Shown one piece after another: positions 8,357-16,948 of a stretch of DNA of 37,020 nucleotides. The stretch covers positions 1 to 37,020 of the forward strand of contig DYIB01000022.1 of assembly GCA_020723855.1 (NCBI GenBank). The letters run 5' to 3'. The translations under genes and the position numbers were made by a program. The notes under the pieces are model-generated. The model was given only the letters and a program-made list of their open reading frames with translations, was not told the DNA's origin and ran no database searches. Origin of the DNA: Uliginosibacterium gangwonense. Lineage in GTDB: Bacteria > Pseudomonadota > Gammaproteobacteria > Burkholderiales > Rhodocyclaceae. Position 1 is the stretch's first letter, and each line of letters begins with the position of its first letter.

Positions 8357-8881
8357 ATGGCAAAACCGCAGACGAGAAAACCGCAGGCCGCCGAGGAACG
8401 CGATGAAGGCTTGCGCGAGAAGATGGTTTCCATCAATCGCGTCACCAAGGTGGTGAAGGGCGGCCGGATTCTCGGCTTCGCCGCGCTCACCGTGGTGGGC
8501 GACGGCGACGGCGGCATCGGCATGGGCAAGGGCAAGGCACGCGAAGTGCCGGTCGCCGTCCAGAAGGCGATGGACGAGGCGCGCCGCAGGATGGTGAAAA
8601 TTTCCCTCAAGAACGGCACGCTGCACCACCCCGTGGTGGGCGAGCACGGCGCCTCCAAGGTGCTGATCCAGCCGGCTTCCGCCGGTACCGGCATCATCGC
8701 CGGCGGCCCCATGCGCGCGGTGTTCGAGGTGATGGGCGTGACCGACGTGCTGGCCAAGTGCTTCGGTTCCACCAATCCGTACAACGTGGTGCGCGCCACG
8801 CTGGACGGCCTGCAGAAGATGAACACGCCGGCGGAAGTGGCCGCCAAGCGCGGCAAGACCGTCGAAGAGATTCTGGGGTAA
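8357..8881 (+). CDS. rpsE: 30S ribosomal protein S5
   Basis: 174 aa. The ATG at 8357 is chosen because MAKPQ matches the family start and ACGAGGT lies upstream. The N-terminal dsRNA-binding fold ([21 protein letters not shown]) and the [16 protein letters not shown] motif are intact. S5 helps set decoding accuracy and forms the mRNA entry pore with S3 and S4. The stop is 3 bases before rpmD. Confidence 0.98.
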   Translation: MAKPQTRKPQAAEERDEGLREKMVSINRVTKVVKGGRILGFAALTVVGDGDGGIGMGKGKAREVPVAVQKAMDEARRRMVKISLKNGTLHHPVVGEHGASKVLIQPASAGTGIIAGGPMRAVFEVMGVTDVLAKCFGSTNPYNVVRATLDGLQKMNTPAEVAAKRGKTVEEILG

Positions 8882-8884
8882 GAC

Positions 8885-9067
8885 ATGGCTGACAAGAAGA
8901 TCAAGGTCACGCTGGTGAAGGGCCTGATGGGCACCAAGCAGGATCATCGCGCCACCGTGCGCGGCCTGGGCCTCAAGCGCCGCAACCATACCGTCGAACT
9001 GCGGGATACCCCGGAAGTGCGCGGCATGATCAACAAGGTTGCCTACCTCGTGAAGTGTGAGGGCTGA
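8885..9067 (+). CDS. rpmD: 50S ribosomal protein L30
   Basis: 60 aa, as expected. It has the compact L30 fold with [29 protein letters not shown]. The TGA stop (9065-9067) directly abuts the rplO ATG at 9068. L30 is absent from some bacteria but standard in betaproteobacteria. Confidence 0.98.
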   Translation: MADKKIKVTLVKGLMGTKQDHRATVRGLGLKRRNHTVELRDTPEVRGMINKVAYLVKCEG

Positions 9068-9505
9068 ATGGAACTCAATAATCTGAAACCCGCGGCGGGC
9101 GCCAAGCACGCCAGGAAACGCGTCGGGCGCGGCATCGGCAGCGGCTGGGGCAAGACCGCAGGACGCGGCCACAAGGGCCAGAAGTCCCGCGCCGGCGGCT
9201 TCCACAAGGTCGGCTTCGAGGGCGGCCAGATGCCGCTGCAGCGCCGCCTGCCCAAGCGTGGCTTCACGTCGCCCACCAACAGCCGCAACGCCGAAGTGCG
9301 CCTGTCCGACCTGGAGCGCCTGCCCGTCGACGACGTGGACCTGCTGACCCTGAAGCAGGCCGGCGTGGTTCCGGCCAACGCCTTGTCGGCCAAAGTCATC
9401 CTGTCCGGCAAGCTCGGCAGGAAGGTCACGCTGCGCGGCGTGGGGGCGACCAGGGGTGCCAAGGCGGCCATCGAGGCGGCCGGCGGCTCCGTGGCGGCAG
9501 AGTAA
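9068..9505 (+). CDS. rplO: 50S ribosomal protein L15
   Basis: 145 aa, normal. Start [38 protein letters not shown] is the Gly/Arg-rich extension typical of L15. L15 is a late 50S assembly protein. Gene directly adjoins rpmD and is followed by secY after 16 bp. Confidence 0.98.
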   Translation: MELNNLKPAAGAKHARKRVGRGIGSGWGKTAGRGHKGQKSRAGGFHKVGFEGGQMPLQRRLPKRGFTSPTNSRNAEVRLSDLERLPVDDVDLLTLKQAGVVPANALSAKVILSGKLGRKVTLRGVGATRGAKAAIEAAGGSVAAE

Positions 9506-9521
9506 GGTATAGGGAAGGGCC

Positions 9522-10847
9522 TTGGCAACGAATCCCGCAACCGTCGGCAAGACCGGCAAGTTCGGCGACTTGAAACGCCGGCTGATGTTCTTGCTCGGCG
9601 CGCTGATCGTCTATCGCATCGGCGCGCATATCCCCGTGCCGGGCATCGATCCGCAGGTGCTGTCGCGCCTGTTCGAGGGACAGCAGGGTGGGATTCTGGG
9701 CATCTTCAACCTGTTCTCCGGCGGCGCGCTGGGGCGTTTCACCATCTTCGCCCTAGGCATCATGCCCTACATATCGGCGTCGATCATCATGCAGTTGCTG
9801 ACGATCGCGGTGCCGAGCCTGGAGGCCCTGAAGAAGGAAGGGGAAGCCGGGCGGCGTAAGATCACCCAGTACACCCGCTACGGCACGGTAGCCCTCGCGT
9901 TGTTTCAGTCATTGGCCATTGCGATCGGCCTGGAGGCGCAGCCCGGGCTGGTGCTCGAGCCCGGTTTCCTGTTCCGCTTTACGACCGTGGCGACGCTGGT
10001 GACGGGCACGATGTTCCTGATGTGGCTGGGCGAGCAGATCACCGAGCGGGGCCTGGGCAACGGCATTTCCATCATCATCTTCGCGGGTATCGCCGCGGGC
10101 CTGCCCAATGCCATCGGCGGTCTGTTCGAGCTGGTGCGCACCGGCGCCATGCACGCCCTCACGGCGTTGTTCATTTGCGCCCTGGTGGTGTTGGTGACCG
10201 GCCTGGTGGTGTTCGTGGAGCGCGGACAGCGCAAGATACTGGTCAACTACGCCAAGCGGCAGGTGGGCAACAAGGTCTACGGCGGCCAGAGTTCGCACCT
10301 GCCCCTCAAGCTCAACATGGCGGGCGTGATCCCGCCGATCTTCGCCTCGTCGATCATCCTGTTCCCCGCCACGGCGGCAAGCTGGTTCGGCCAAGGCGAT
10401 CGCATGCGCTGGCTCAAGGACATCGCTTCGGCGCTGTCACCCGGCCAGCCGATTTATGTGATGCTGTACGCCGCTGCCATCGTCTTCTTCTGCTTTTTCT
10501 ATACGGCGCTCGTGTTCAATTCCAAGGAGACGGCGGACAACCTCAAGAAGAGCGGCGCCTTCGTGCCCGGCATCCGGCCGGGCGAGCAGACGGCGCGGTA
10601 CATCGACAAAATCCTGATGCGACTGACTCTGGTCGGTGCGATCTACGTGACCCTGGTCTGCCTGTTGCCGGAATTCCTGATCCTCAAGTGGAACGTGCCC
10701 TTCTACTTCGGTGGCACGTCGCTGTTGATCATCGTGGTCGTGACCATGGACTTCATGTCCCAGGTCCAGGCCTACATCATGTCGCATCAGTACGAGAGCC
10801 TGCTCAAGAAGGCGAACTTCAAGGGGTCGGGCTTCCCAACCAGGTAG
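9522..10847 (+). CDS. secY: Protein translocase channel subunit SecY
   Basis: 441 aa, typical for the ten-helix SecY pore of the Sec translocon in the inner membrane. The start is TTG at 9522 ([20 protein letters not shown]), preceded by AGGGAAGGG; no in-frame ATG fits the family N-terminus, so this non-ATG start is well supported. Helix segments and the cytoplasmic loop [21 protein letters not shown], which binds ribosomes and SecA, are visible. Placed between rplO and infA as usual. The weak start codon may limit its yield relative to the ribosomal proteins. Confidence 0.98.
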   Translation: MATNPATVGKTGKFGDLKRRLMFLLGALIVYRIGAHIPVPGIDPQVLSRLFEGQQGGILGIFNLFSGGALGRFTIFALGIMPYISASIIMQLLTIAVPSLEALKKEGEAGRRKITQYTRYGTVALALFQSLAIAIGLEAQPGLVLEPGFLFRFTTVATLVTGTMFLMWLGEQITERGLGNGISIIIFAGIAAGLPNAIGGLFELVRTGAMHALTALFICALVVLVTGLVVFVERGQRKILVNYAKRQVGNKVYGGQSSHLPLKLNMAGVIPPIFASSIILFPATAASWFGQGDRMRWLKDIASALSPGQPIYVMLYAAAIVFFCFFYTALVFNSKETADNLKKSGAFVPGIRPGEQTARYIDKILMRLTLVGAIYVTLVCLLPEFLILKWNVPFYFGGTSLLIIVVVTMDFMSQVQAYIMSHQYESLLKKANFKGSGFPTR

Positions 10848-10851
10848 GAGT

Positions 10852-11070
10852 ATGGCGAAGGAAGACGTCATTGAAATGCAGGGCGAGGTGACCGAGACCC
10901 TGCCCAACGCGACCTTCCGGGTCAGGCTGGAAAACGGCCATGTGGTGCTCGGGCACATATCGGGAAAGATGCGCATGCACTACATCCGCATCCTGCCCGG
11001 GGACAAGGTGACGGTTCAGCTCACCCCATACGATCTGACCAAAGGCCGGATCGTGTTCCGGGCCAAGTAA
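10852..11070 (+). CDS. infA: Translation initiation factor IF-1
   Basis: 72 aa, the exact family size. It is an OB-fold protein that binds the 30S A site during initiation. Start [24 protein letters not shown] and the [18 protein letters not shown] block are diagnostic. Encoded inside the spc operon between secY and rpmJ, the betaproteobacterial arrangement, not near clpA as in E. coli. Start is 4 bases after the secY stop. Confidence 0.98.
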   Translation: MAKEDVIEMQGEVTETLPNATFRVRLENGHVVLGHISGKMRMHYIRILPGDKVTVQLTPYDLTKGRIVFRAK

Positions 11071-11092
11071 GCAAAGTTATCTGGAGAAAAAG

Positions 11093-11206
11093 ATGAAGGT
11101 TCTCGCATCGGTGAAGAAGCTCTGCCGCAACTGCAAGATCATTCGCCGCAAGGGTGTGGTGCGCGTGATTTGCTCCGACCCGCGCCACAAGCAGCGCCAA
11201 GGTTGA
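11093..11206 (+). CDS. rpmJ: 50S ribosomal protein L36, zinc-binding type
   Basis: 37 aa: [15 protein letters not shown] at the start, with the zinc ribbon Cys11, Cys14, Cys27 and His32. ATG at 11093 follows GGAGAAA. It is too short to be picked up by many gene callers. L36 stabilises 23S rRNA. It ends the spc operon; its stop codon overlaps the -35 box of the next promoter. Confidence 0.97.
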   Translation: MKVLASVKKLCRNCKIIRRKGVVRVICSDPRHKQRQG

Positions 11207-11231
11207 TGCAGGAAGCACAAACGGCTATAAT
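11203..11231 (+). promoter_or_regulatory. Alpha operon promoter
   Basis: TTGATG (11203-11208), a 17-bp spacer and a perfect TATAAT (11226-11231) form a strong sigma70-type promoter. The -35 box overlaps the last codons of rpmJ. The predicted start near 11238 gives a leader of only about 32 bases before the rpsM ATG at 11270. This is inferred from sequence; no transcript data are available here. Confidence 0.78.
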
Positions 11232-11269
11232 TTCCTGTTTTACGTTTTCCGGGTAAGAGTGGGGTACAA

Positions 11270-11632
11270 ATGGCCCGTATCGCTGGGGTAAACATACCGA
11301 ACCACAAGCACGTCGAGATCGCGCTGACGGCGATCTACGGCATTGGCCGCTCGCGCGCTCGAGCGATTTGTGATGCCGCCGGCGTGACTCGTTCGACCAA
11401 GGTGAAGGACCTCTCTGAGACGGAAATGGACCGTCTGCGCGAGGAAGTCGGCAAGTTCACCATCGAAGGCGACCTGCGCCGCGAAGTCACCATGAGCATC
11501 AAGCGGCTCATGGACCTGGGCTGCTACCGCGGCGTGCGCCACCGCCGGGGGCTGCCCGTGCGCGGCCAGCGTACTCGTACCAATGCCCGTACCCGCAAGG
11601 GTCCGCGCAAGGCGCTCGGCGCGGCGAAGTAG
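11270..11632 (+). CDS. rpsM: 30S ribosomal protein S13
   Basis: 120 aa, typical. Start [30 protein letters not shown] and the basic C-terminal tail [17 protein letters not shown] that contacts P-site tRNA are intact. S13 bridges the 30S head to the 50S subunit. First gene of the alpha operon. In E. coli, S4 represses this operon through a pseudoknot spanning the rpsM start; the short leader here makes an identical structure unlikely. Confidence 0.98.
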   Translation: MARIAGVNIPNHKHVEIALTAIYGIGRSRARAICDAAGVTRSTKVKDLSETEMDRLREEVGKFTIEGDLRREVTMSIKRLMDLGCYRGVRHRRGLPVRGQRTRTNARTRKGPRKALGAAK

Positions 11633-11673
11633 GCGCTGGACGCGAACCAAGTCGCGAATCAAAGGAATGAGCA

Positions 11674-12063
11674 ATGGCGAAGACTGCCACCAAAGTTCGT
11701 AAGAAGGTCAAGAAGAACGTGGCCGAGGGCATCGCCCACGTTCACGCGTCCTTCAACAACACCATCATCACCATCACGGATCGTCAGGGCAACGCCCTGT
11801 CCTGGGCGACCTCGGGCGGCGCCGGATTCAAGGGCTCGCGCAAGAGCACGCCCTTTGCTGCCCAGGTGGCCGCCGAGCAGGCCGGTCGCGCGGCGCAGGA
11901 GTGCGGTGTGAAAAACCTCGAAGTCCGCATCAAGGGCCCCGGCCCCGGCCGCGAATCTGCCGTGCGCGCGCTCAACGCCATCGGCATGAAGATCACCAGC
12001 ATCACCGACGTGACGCCGATTCCCCACAACGGTTGCCGTCCGCCCAAGCGGCGTCGTGTCTAA
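11674..12063 (+). CDS. rpsK: 30S ribosomal protein S11
   Basis: 129 aa, standard. S11 is in the 30S platform. The conserved C-terminus [20 protein letters not shown] contains the Asn-Gly step that forms isoaspartate in E. coli S11. ATG at 11674 is preceded by AAAGGAATG. Followed 14 bp later by rpsD. Confidence 0.98.
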   Translation: MAKTATKVRKKVKKNVAEGIAHVHASFNNTIITITDRQGNALSWATSGGAGFKGSRKSTPFAAQVAAEQAGRAAQECGVKNLEVRIKGPGPGRESAVRALNAIGMKITSITDVTPIPHNGCRPPKRRRV

Positions 12064-12077
12064 CAAGGAGTTGAACA

Positions 12078-12707
12078 GTGGCCCGCAATCTTGATGCCAA
12101 GTGCCGCCAGTGCCGCCGCGAAGGAGAGAAGCTGTTCCTGAAGGGTGAGAAATGCTTTACCGACAAGTGCGCGGTCGAGCGCCGCACCTACGCGCCCGGC
12201 CAGCACGGCCAGAAGTCCGGCCAGCGTCTGTCCGGCTATGGCCAGCAGTTGCGTGAGAAGCAGAAGATCCGCCGCATCTACGGCGTGCTCGAGCGCCAGT
12301 TCCGCAAAATCTACGCTGAGGCGGACCGGCGCAAGGGCCAGACCGGCGAGAACCTGCTGCAGTTGCTCGAAGGTCGCCTCGACACCGTGGCCTACCGCAT
12401 GGGCTTCGGCTCGTCGCGCACCGAGGCGCGGCAGGTGGTGCGCCACAACGGCGTCCTGGTGAACGGCAGGCGCGTCAATATTCCCTCTTACGAACTGCGT
12501 CCCGGCGATGTGGTCGAGCTCACCGAAAGCGCACGCGCCCAGTTGCGCGTCAAGGGGGCGATGGAAGCGGCCGAGTCCCGTGGTTTCCCCGAGTGGCTGG
12601 AAGTGGATACCAAGGCCGGCAAGGGCGTGTTCAAGGCTTATCCGCAGCGTAGCGATCTCCCGGCTACGATCAACGAAAGCCTGGTGGTCGAACTTTATTC
12701 GCGCTGA
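12078..12707 (+). CDS. rpsD: 30S ribosomal protein S4, four-cysteine (zinc) type, GTG start
   Basis: 209 aa, normal. GTG start at 12078 with AAGGAG at 12065-12070. S4 starts 30S assembly and in enterics represses the alpha operon. The N-terminal domain has Cys9, Cys12, Cys26 and Cys31 (CRQCRREG then CFTDKC), a zinc-binding arrangement absent from E. coli S4 but known in other bacteria. The S4 RNA-binding domain lies around residues 95-160 ([20 protein letters not shown]). The C-terminus [12 protein letters not shown] is typical. Confidence 0.98.
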   Translation: MARNLDAKCRQCRREGEKLFLKGEKCFTDKCAVERRTYAPGQHGQKSGQRLSGYGQQLREKQKIRRIYGVLERQFRKIYAEADRRKGQTGENLLQLLEGRLDTVAYRMGFGSSRTEARQVVRHNGVLVNGRRVNIPSYELRPGDVVELTESARAQLRVKGAMEAAESRGFPEWLEVDTKAGKGVFKAYPQRSDLPATINESLVVELYSR

Positions 12708-12746
12708 TTCGCGTCCCCCTGACGTTACGACAATAGAGGATTGCAG

Positions 12747-13727
12747 ATGCAAAGCAGTGCACTTCTGAAGCCGCGGATTATCGACGTACAGACCCTTTCT
12801 CCGGTCCATGCCCGCGTGGTCATGGAACCGTTCGAGCGCGGCTACGGCCATACGCTCGGCAATGCGCTGCGGCGTATCCTGCTGTCTTCCATGTCCGGTT
12901 ATGCGCCGACGGAGGTGCAAATCGAGGGCGTGCTGCACGAGTACTCGACGCTCGACGGTGTGCGCGAGGACGTGGTCGACATCCTGCTCAACCTGAAAGG
13001 CGTCGTGCTCAAGCTGCACAACCGCAGCGAGGCGGTGCTGACCCTGTCCAAGGAGGGCGAGGGCGTGGTCACCGCGGGCGACATCGAAGCCATGCACGAT
13101 CTGGAAATCATCAATCCGGAGCACGTGATCGCCCACTTGGCTCCCGGCGGCAAGCTGGAGATGCAGATCAAGGTCGAGCAGGGCCGCGGCTACGTGCCGG
13201 CGAATGCCCGGCCGGTGAGCGCCGAGAGCAAGAGCATCGGCCGCATCATGCTGGACGCCTCCTTCAGCCCGGTGCGTCGCGTCGCCTACAGCGTCGAGAG
13301 CGCCCGCGTGGAGCAGCGTACCGATCTGGACAAGCTGATCATCGACATCGAGACCAACGGCGCCATCGAACCGGAGGAAGCCATTCGCTTCGCCGCCCGG
13401 GTGCTGATGGAGCAGTTGTCGGTGTTCGCCGACCTGGAAGGCACGCCCATGTCGGTGGAAGCGCCCAAGCCTTCCCAGGTGGACCCGATCCTGCTGCGGC
13501 CGGTGGACGACCTGGAGCTCACGGTGCGCTCCGCCAACTGCCTCAAGGCCGAGAACATCTACTACATCGGTGATCTCATTCAGCGCACCGAGACCGAGCT
13601 GCTCAAGACGCCCAACCTGGGCCGCAAGTCGCTCAACGAGATCAAGGAAGTGCTGGCCTCGCGCGGCCTCACGCTCGGCATGAAACTGGAAAACTGGCCC
13701 CCGGCGGGCTTGGAGAAACTTGGCTAA
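12747..13727 (+). CDS. rpoA: RNA polymerase alpha subunit
   Basis: 326 aa, typical for betaproteobacteria (325-328). The N-terminal assembly domain ([19 protein letters not shown]) and the C-terminal domain that binds UP elements and activators (about 250-326, with [25 protein letters not shown]) are both complete. ATG at 12747 is 6 bases from AGAGGA; the upstream TTG at 12741 is rejected. The protein ends [12 protein letters not shown] second, diverged copy of the DNA for these last residues lies 88 bp downstream, which suggests recombination at this end of the gene. Confidence 0.98.
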   Translation: MQSSALLKPRIIDVQTLSPVHARVVMEPFERGYGHTLGNALRRILLSSMSGYAPTEVQIEGVLHEYSTLDGVREDVVDILLNLKGVVLKLHNRSEAVLTLSKEGEGVVTAGDIEAMHDLEIINPEHVIAHLAPGGKLEMQIKVEQGRGYVPANARPVSAESKSIGRIMLDASFSPVRRVAYSVESARVEQRTDLDKLIIDIETNGAIEPEEAIRFAARVLMEQLSVFADLEGTPMSVEAPKPSQVDPILLRPVDDLELTVRSANCLKAENIYYIGDLIQRTETELLKTPNLGRKSLNEIKEVLASRGLTLGMKLENWPPAGLEKLG

Positions 13728-13735
13728 CGCCTGCT

Positions 13736-13787
13736 GGCCAGTTTCAGTGGAGACTAACCTTCAGGTTAGTCGAAACTAAAACTGGCC
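13736..13787 (+). repeat. Compound inverted repeat between rpoA and rplQ
   Basis: The outer arms GGCCAGTTT (13736-13744) and AAACTGGCC (13779-13787) enclose an inner perfect stem GACTAACC (13752-13759) and GGTTAGTC (13764-13771) with loop TTCA. GTTTC (13741-13745) can also pair with GAAAC (13772-13776). The left outer arm can instead pair with AAACTGGCC inside the end of rpoA (13691-13699), so two mutually exclusive hairpins are possible. No U-run follows. Confidence 0.65.
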
Positions 13788-13815
13788 GCCGGCCGGGCTG
13801 GAAAAGCTCGGTTGA
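13772..13815 (+). pseudogene. Second, remnant rpoA 3' end
   Basis: The 44 bases at 13772-13815 align with the last 46 bases of rpoA (13682-13727) with one 2-base gap and nine substitutions. In the frame starting at 13780 they encode [11 protein letters not shown] and a stop, identical to the last 11 residues of RpoA. Every substitution is synonymous, including TAA versus TGA. This fragment has no start codon or ribosome site of its own. The pattern shows that both copies diverged while still coding for RpoA, then came together, most simply by recombination with a related rpoA from another lineage. Confidence 0.8.
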
Positions 13816-13843
13816 GGGCAGCCTGAAGAAGAGGTAACTCAAA

Positions 13844-14239
13844 ATGCGCCACCGTCACGGTCTTCGCAAACTGAACCGCACCAGCAGCCATCGCCTGGCG
13901 ATGCTGCGCAACATGTCAAACTCGCTGCTGCGGCACGAGGTGATCAAGACTACCCTGCCCAAGGCCAAGGAACTGCGCCGCGTGGTCGAGCCCCTGATCA
14001 CGCTGGGCAAGAAACCTTCGCTCGCCAACCGCCGCCTGGCCTTCGACCGCCTGCGCGACCGCGAGATGGTGGTGAAGCTGTTCGACGAACTGGGCCCCCG
14101 TTATGCCGCCCGCAACGGCGGTTATCTGCGTATCCTCAAGTTCGGCTTTCGCCAGGGCGACAACGCCCCCATGGCGCTGGTCGAGCTGATGGACCGCCCG
14201 GAACCGACGGAGGGGGCGCAGGCGCCTGCCGCCGAGTAA
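13844..14239 (+). CDS. rplQ: 50S ribosomal protein L17
   Basis: 131 aa, typical. Start [24 protein letters not shown] is diagnostic; the C-terminal tail [12 protein letters not shown] is variable in the family. L17 sits at the tunnel exit. It is separated from rpoA by 116 bp, more than usual, because of the rpoA remnant and palindromes. It closes the alpha operon and is followed by a strong terminator. Confidence 0.98.
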   Translation: MRHRHGLRKLNRTSSHRLAMLRNMSNSLLRHEVIKTTLPKAKELRRVVEPLITLGKKPSLANRRLAFDRLRDREMVVKLFDELGPRYAARNGGYLRILKFGFRQGDNAPMALVELMDRPEPTEGAQAPAAE

Positions 14240-14254
14240 AGCGGTTTTCGAAAC

Positions 14255-14290
14255 AGCAAGAAGCCGGGCAGCGCCCGGCTTCTTGCTTTT
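14255..14290 (+). terminator. Rho-independent terminator of the ribosomal cluster
   Basis: A perfect 15-bp stem (14255-14269 with 14273-14287), loop AGC, followed by TTTT. The core is GAAGCCGGGC and GCCCGGCTTC. It is placed 15 bases after the rplQ stop and is the only canonical terminator seen in the first 14 kb, so the alpha operon transcript very likely ends here. Confidence 0.93.
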
Positions 14291-14360
14291 GGCGGCCCCT
14301 GGCCATAGTGTCGGGGTGCGCGTGCTAACATCAACAAGCCTACCATTTCATCTTGGCCCC

Positions 14361-15080
14361 ATGACCGAACTGGTTTTCCGAGACGATGCCTACGCCCGGG
14401 CCTGCGATGCCAGGATTGTCGCCGTGGACGGGCGGGGCCTCAGGCTGGATCGCACCGTTTTTTATCCCACCGGCGGCGGGCAGCCGGGCGATAGCGGTCA
14501 TCTGGTATTGCCCTCCGGGGAAACGCTGGCCGTCGCGGACACCGTCAAGGGAGAGGCGGCCGACGAGGTCATCCATGTCCTGGCGCCCGGCACTCCGCCG
14601 CCGGCACCGGGTACGCCCGTGGTGGCGCGGCTGGATTGGGAACGGCGCTATGCCCATATGCGCCTCCATACCTGTCTGCACCTGTTGTCGGCCGTTGTCG
14701 CCGCGCCCGTGACCGGCGGGCGCATCGCCGCCGACAAGGCGCATCTGGACTTCGACATCGAGATGGCGCTGCTGGACAAGGAACGGATCGAAACGCGGCT
14801 GAACGAACTGATCGACGCCGGACACGGCGTCGAGCCCGGCTGGATCGGCGACGAGGAGCTGGATGCCAATCCCCGGCTGGTGAAGACCATGTCGGTGGCG
14901 CCGCCGCGCGGCCAGGGGCGGGTGCGTATCCTGAGCATCCCCGGTGTAGACCTCCAGCCCTGCGGCGGGACCCACGTGCGCAACACCCGGGAAATCGGGC
15001 GCGTGGTGGTGTTCAAGATCCGCTCCGAGGGCAGGCGCAACAAGCGCGTCACTGTCGGCTTTGCCGCTTCTTCCGCCTGA
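14361..15080 (+). CDS. AlaX-type alanyl-tRNA editing hydrolase
   Basis: 239 aa. It resembles the editing domain of alanyl-tRNA synthetase: FYPTGGGQPGDSG (35-47), the zinc motif His103-x3-His107 (HTCLH) and CGGTH (201-205). Free AlaX proteins hydrolyse Ser-tRNA(Ala) or Gly-tRNA(Ala) that escape synthetase editing. The length fits the medium, AlaX-M like class, which includes an N-terminal beta-barrel. ATG at 14361 is used because upstream codons lie in the terminator region. It ends 7 bp before a D-cysteine desulfhydrase gene, so the two are probably co-transcribed. Confidence 0.88.
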   Translation: MTELVFRDDAYARACDARIVAVDGRGLRLDRTVFYPTGGGQPGDSGHLVLPSGETLAVADTVKGEAADEVIHVLAPGTPPPAPGTPVVARLDWERRYAHMRLHTCLHLLSAVVAAPVTGGRIAADKAHLDFDIEMALLDKERIETRLNELIDAGHGVEPGWIGDEELDANPRLVKTMSVAPPRGQGRVRILSIPGVDLQPCGGTHVRNTREIGRVVVFKIRSEGRRNKRVTVGFAASSA

Positions 15081-15087
15081 GCACCCG

Positions 15088-16071
15088 ATGCAAGCTTTTC
15101 CCCGCCTGGCCCTCGCGCGCCTGCCGACGCCCCTGGAGGCGCTGCCGCGCCTCGGTGCCAACTTGGGCGTCGCCCTGTTCGTCAAGCGGGACGACGATAC
15201 GGGACTTGGCATGGGCGGCAACAAGCTGCGCAAGCTGGAGTTCCTCCTGGGCGAGGCACAGGCCCAGGGCGCCGATGTGGTCCTGACCGTGGGCGCCTTG
15301 CAGAGCAATCACGCGCGCCAGACCGCCGCCGCCTGCGCTAGGCTGGGGCTTGCCTGCGAACTGATCTTGCGCCGTCCCAGACAGGCGGACGACAGCTATC
15401 TGCGCAACGGCAATGTCCTGCTGGACCGTCTGCTCGGCGCCCGCCTCATCATCATCGACGCCTCGGAAAGCCGCGAGGCGGCCATGGCCGAGCGTGCGGC
15501 CCAACTGCAGGCCGAGGGGCGGCGACCTTACTGCATCCCGGTGGGCGGCAGCTGCCCCGTCGGCAATCTGGGCTATGTGCACTGCGCCCGGGAGCTGCTG
15601 GCCGACTGCCGCCAGGCGGGTATCGATGAGGCGGTGGTGATTGTGCCCACCGGCAGCGGCGGCACCCAGGCCGGGCTGGTGGCCGGGCTGCACGTCCTTG
15701 GCAGCTCCATGTCGGTGATCGGCATTGCGGTGGAGGGCACGCGGGCGGAACAGGAGGCCGCCGTGTTCGCCCAGGCGCAGGCCACGGCTCAGCTGCTGGG
15801 CGCGCCACCGCTGTCGCGGGAGCGGGTGGTGGTGCGCGACGAGTTCGTCGGCCCCGGTTACGCCAAGCCGACCGAGGCCATGCGCGAAGCGCTCGCCCTG
15901 GCGGCGCGCAGCGAGGCCCTGGTGCTGGACCCGGTCTACACCGGCAAGGCCATGGCGGGACTGATCGGTCTGGTGCGCGCAGGCGAGCTACCCTCCGCTG
16001 CGGCGGCCATTTTCGTACATACGGGCGGCGCGCCGGGGCTGTTCGCCTTCCCCGGCGTCATTTCCGTTTGA
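15088..16071 (+). CDS. dcyD: D-cysteine desulfhydrase (PLP enzyme, ACC deaminase family)
   Basis: 327 aa, matching E. coli DcyD (328). It would convert D-cysteine to pyruvate, sulfide and ammonia. Motifs: RLPTPLEALPRL, KRDDDTGLGMGGNKLRKLEFLL with the PLP lysine near residue 46, GALQSNHARQTAAA, PTGSGGTQAGLVAGL and the C-terminal DPVYTGKAMAGLIG and HTGGAPGLFAF. ACC deaminase is a related possibility, but overall similarity favours DcyD. It converges with fpr, whose end is 28 bp away, and lies beside the sulfate assimilation genes. Confidence 0.85.
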   Translation: MQAFPRLALARLPTPLEALPRLGANLGVALFVKRDDDTGLGMGGNKLRKLEFLLGEAQAQGADVVLTVGALQSNHARQTAAACARLGLACELILRRPRQADDSYLRNGNVLLDRLLGARLIIIDASESREAAMAERAAQLQAEGRRPYCIPVGGSCPVGNLGYVHCARELLADCRQAGIDEAVVIVPTGSGGTQAGLVAGLHVLGSSMSVIGIAVEGTRAEQEAAVFAQAQATAQLLGAPPLSRERVVVRDEFVGPGYAKPTEAMREALALAARSEALVLDPVYTGKAMAGLIGLVRAGELPSAAAAIFVHTGGAPGLFAFPGVISV

Positions 16072-16099
16072 GCGGGAAGGCCCCGAACGGGACCCCGAG

Positions 16100-16876
16100 C
16101 TAGCGCTCGACGAAGGCCCGCTCGATGACGTAATGGCCCGGCTCGCCCACCCGCGGCGACACCATGAAGCCCCGTGCGTCCAGGAGAGCGCAGGTATCCT
16201 GCAACATGCTCGGGCTGCCGCATACCATGACGCGGTCGGTTTGCGCATCGAGCGGCGGCAACCCGATGTCCTCGAACAGCTTGCCGCTTTCGATCAGATC
16301 CGTGAGGCGGCCCCGGTTGCGGAACGGCTCGCGCGTCACGGTCGGGTAGTAGATCAGCTTTTCCCGCACTTCCTCGCCGAAGAACTCGTTCAGCGGCAGC
16401 TCCCTGCTGATGAAATCGGAATAGGCCAGCTCGCTCACCTGGCGCACGCCGTGCACCAGTACTATCTTCTCGAAGCGGGCGTAAGCCTCCGGATCCTTGA
16501 TGATGCTGAGGAAGGGTGCAAGCCCCGTGCCGGTGCCCAGCAGATAGAGGTTCTTGCCCGGCAGCAGATCGTCCAGCACCAGGGTTCCGGTGGGCTTGCG
16601 GCTGACCAGGATGGGGTCACCGACCTTGAGATGCTGCAGCCGGGAGGTGAGCGGCCCGTCGGGCACTTTGATGCTGAAGAACTCTAGGTGCTCCTCGTAA
16701 TTGGCGCTGGCGATGCTGTAGGCGCGCATCAAGGGCCGGCCTTCCACTTCCAGCCCGATCATGACGAAATGACCGTTGCGAAAGCGCAGGCTGCGATCCC
16801 GCGTGGTCTTGAAGCTGAACAGGGTGTCGTTCCAATGGTGGACGCTGAGAACGCGTTCCGTGGCGATGGTGGTCAT
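16100..16876 (-). CDS. fpr: Ferredoxin--NADP(+) reductase
   Basis: 258 aa, the usual size for the bacterial FprA type. The FAD-binding motif RPLMRAYSIASANYEE (47-62), the NADP motif LLGTGTGLAPFLSI (112-125), MVCGSPSML and the C-terminal ERAFVER are conserved. It moves electrons between NADPH and ferredoxin or flavodoxin in the cytoplasm. It is the last gene of the minus-strand cys cluster, 72 bp after cysN; a TACAAT-like box and a small GCCTC-GAGGC hairpin in that gap may give it its own weak promoter. With no CysJ flavoprotein here, it is a good candidate to feed the CysI-type reductase. Confidence 0.93.
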   Translation of the reverse strand: MTTIATERVLSVHHWNDTLFSFKTTRDRSLRFRNGHFVMIGLEVEGRPLMRAYSIASANYEEHLEFFSIKVPDGPLTSRLQHLKVGDPILVSRKPTGTLVLDDLLPGKNLYLLGTGTGLAPFLSIIKDPEAYARFEKIVLVHGVRQVSELAYSDFISRELPLNEFFGEEVREKLIYYPTVTREPFRNRGRLTDLIESGKLFEDIGLPPLDAQTDRVMVCGSPSMLQDTCALLDARGFMVSPRVGEPGHYVIERAFVER

Positions 16877-16948
16877 AGGTCAAACAACTGGATTGCCGAA
16901 ATCGTGCGAATTGTAGCTTGGGCGCCTCGGGGAGGCGAAAGTTTCCCC

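Noticed and set aside
14240-14360. Upstream start for the AlaX gene at 14283
   Set aside because: It would begin inside the rplQ terminator and add residues absent from the family; ATG at 14361 fits the conserved N-terminus.
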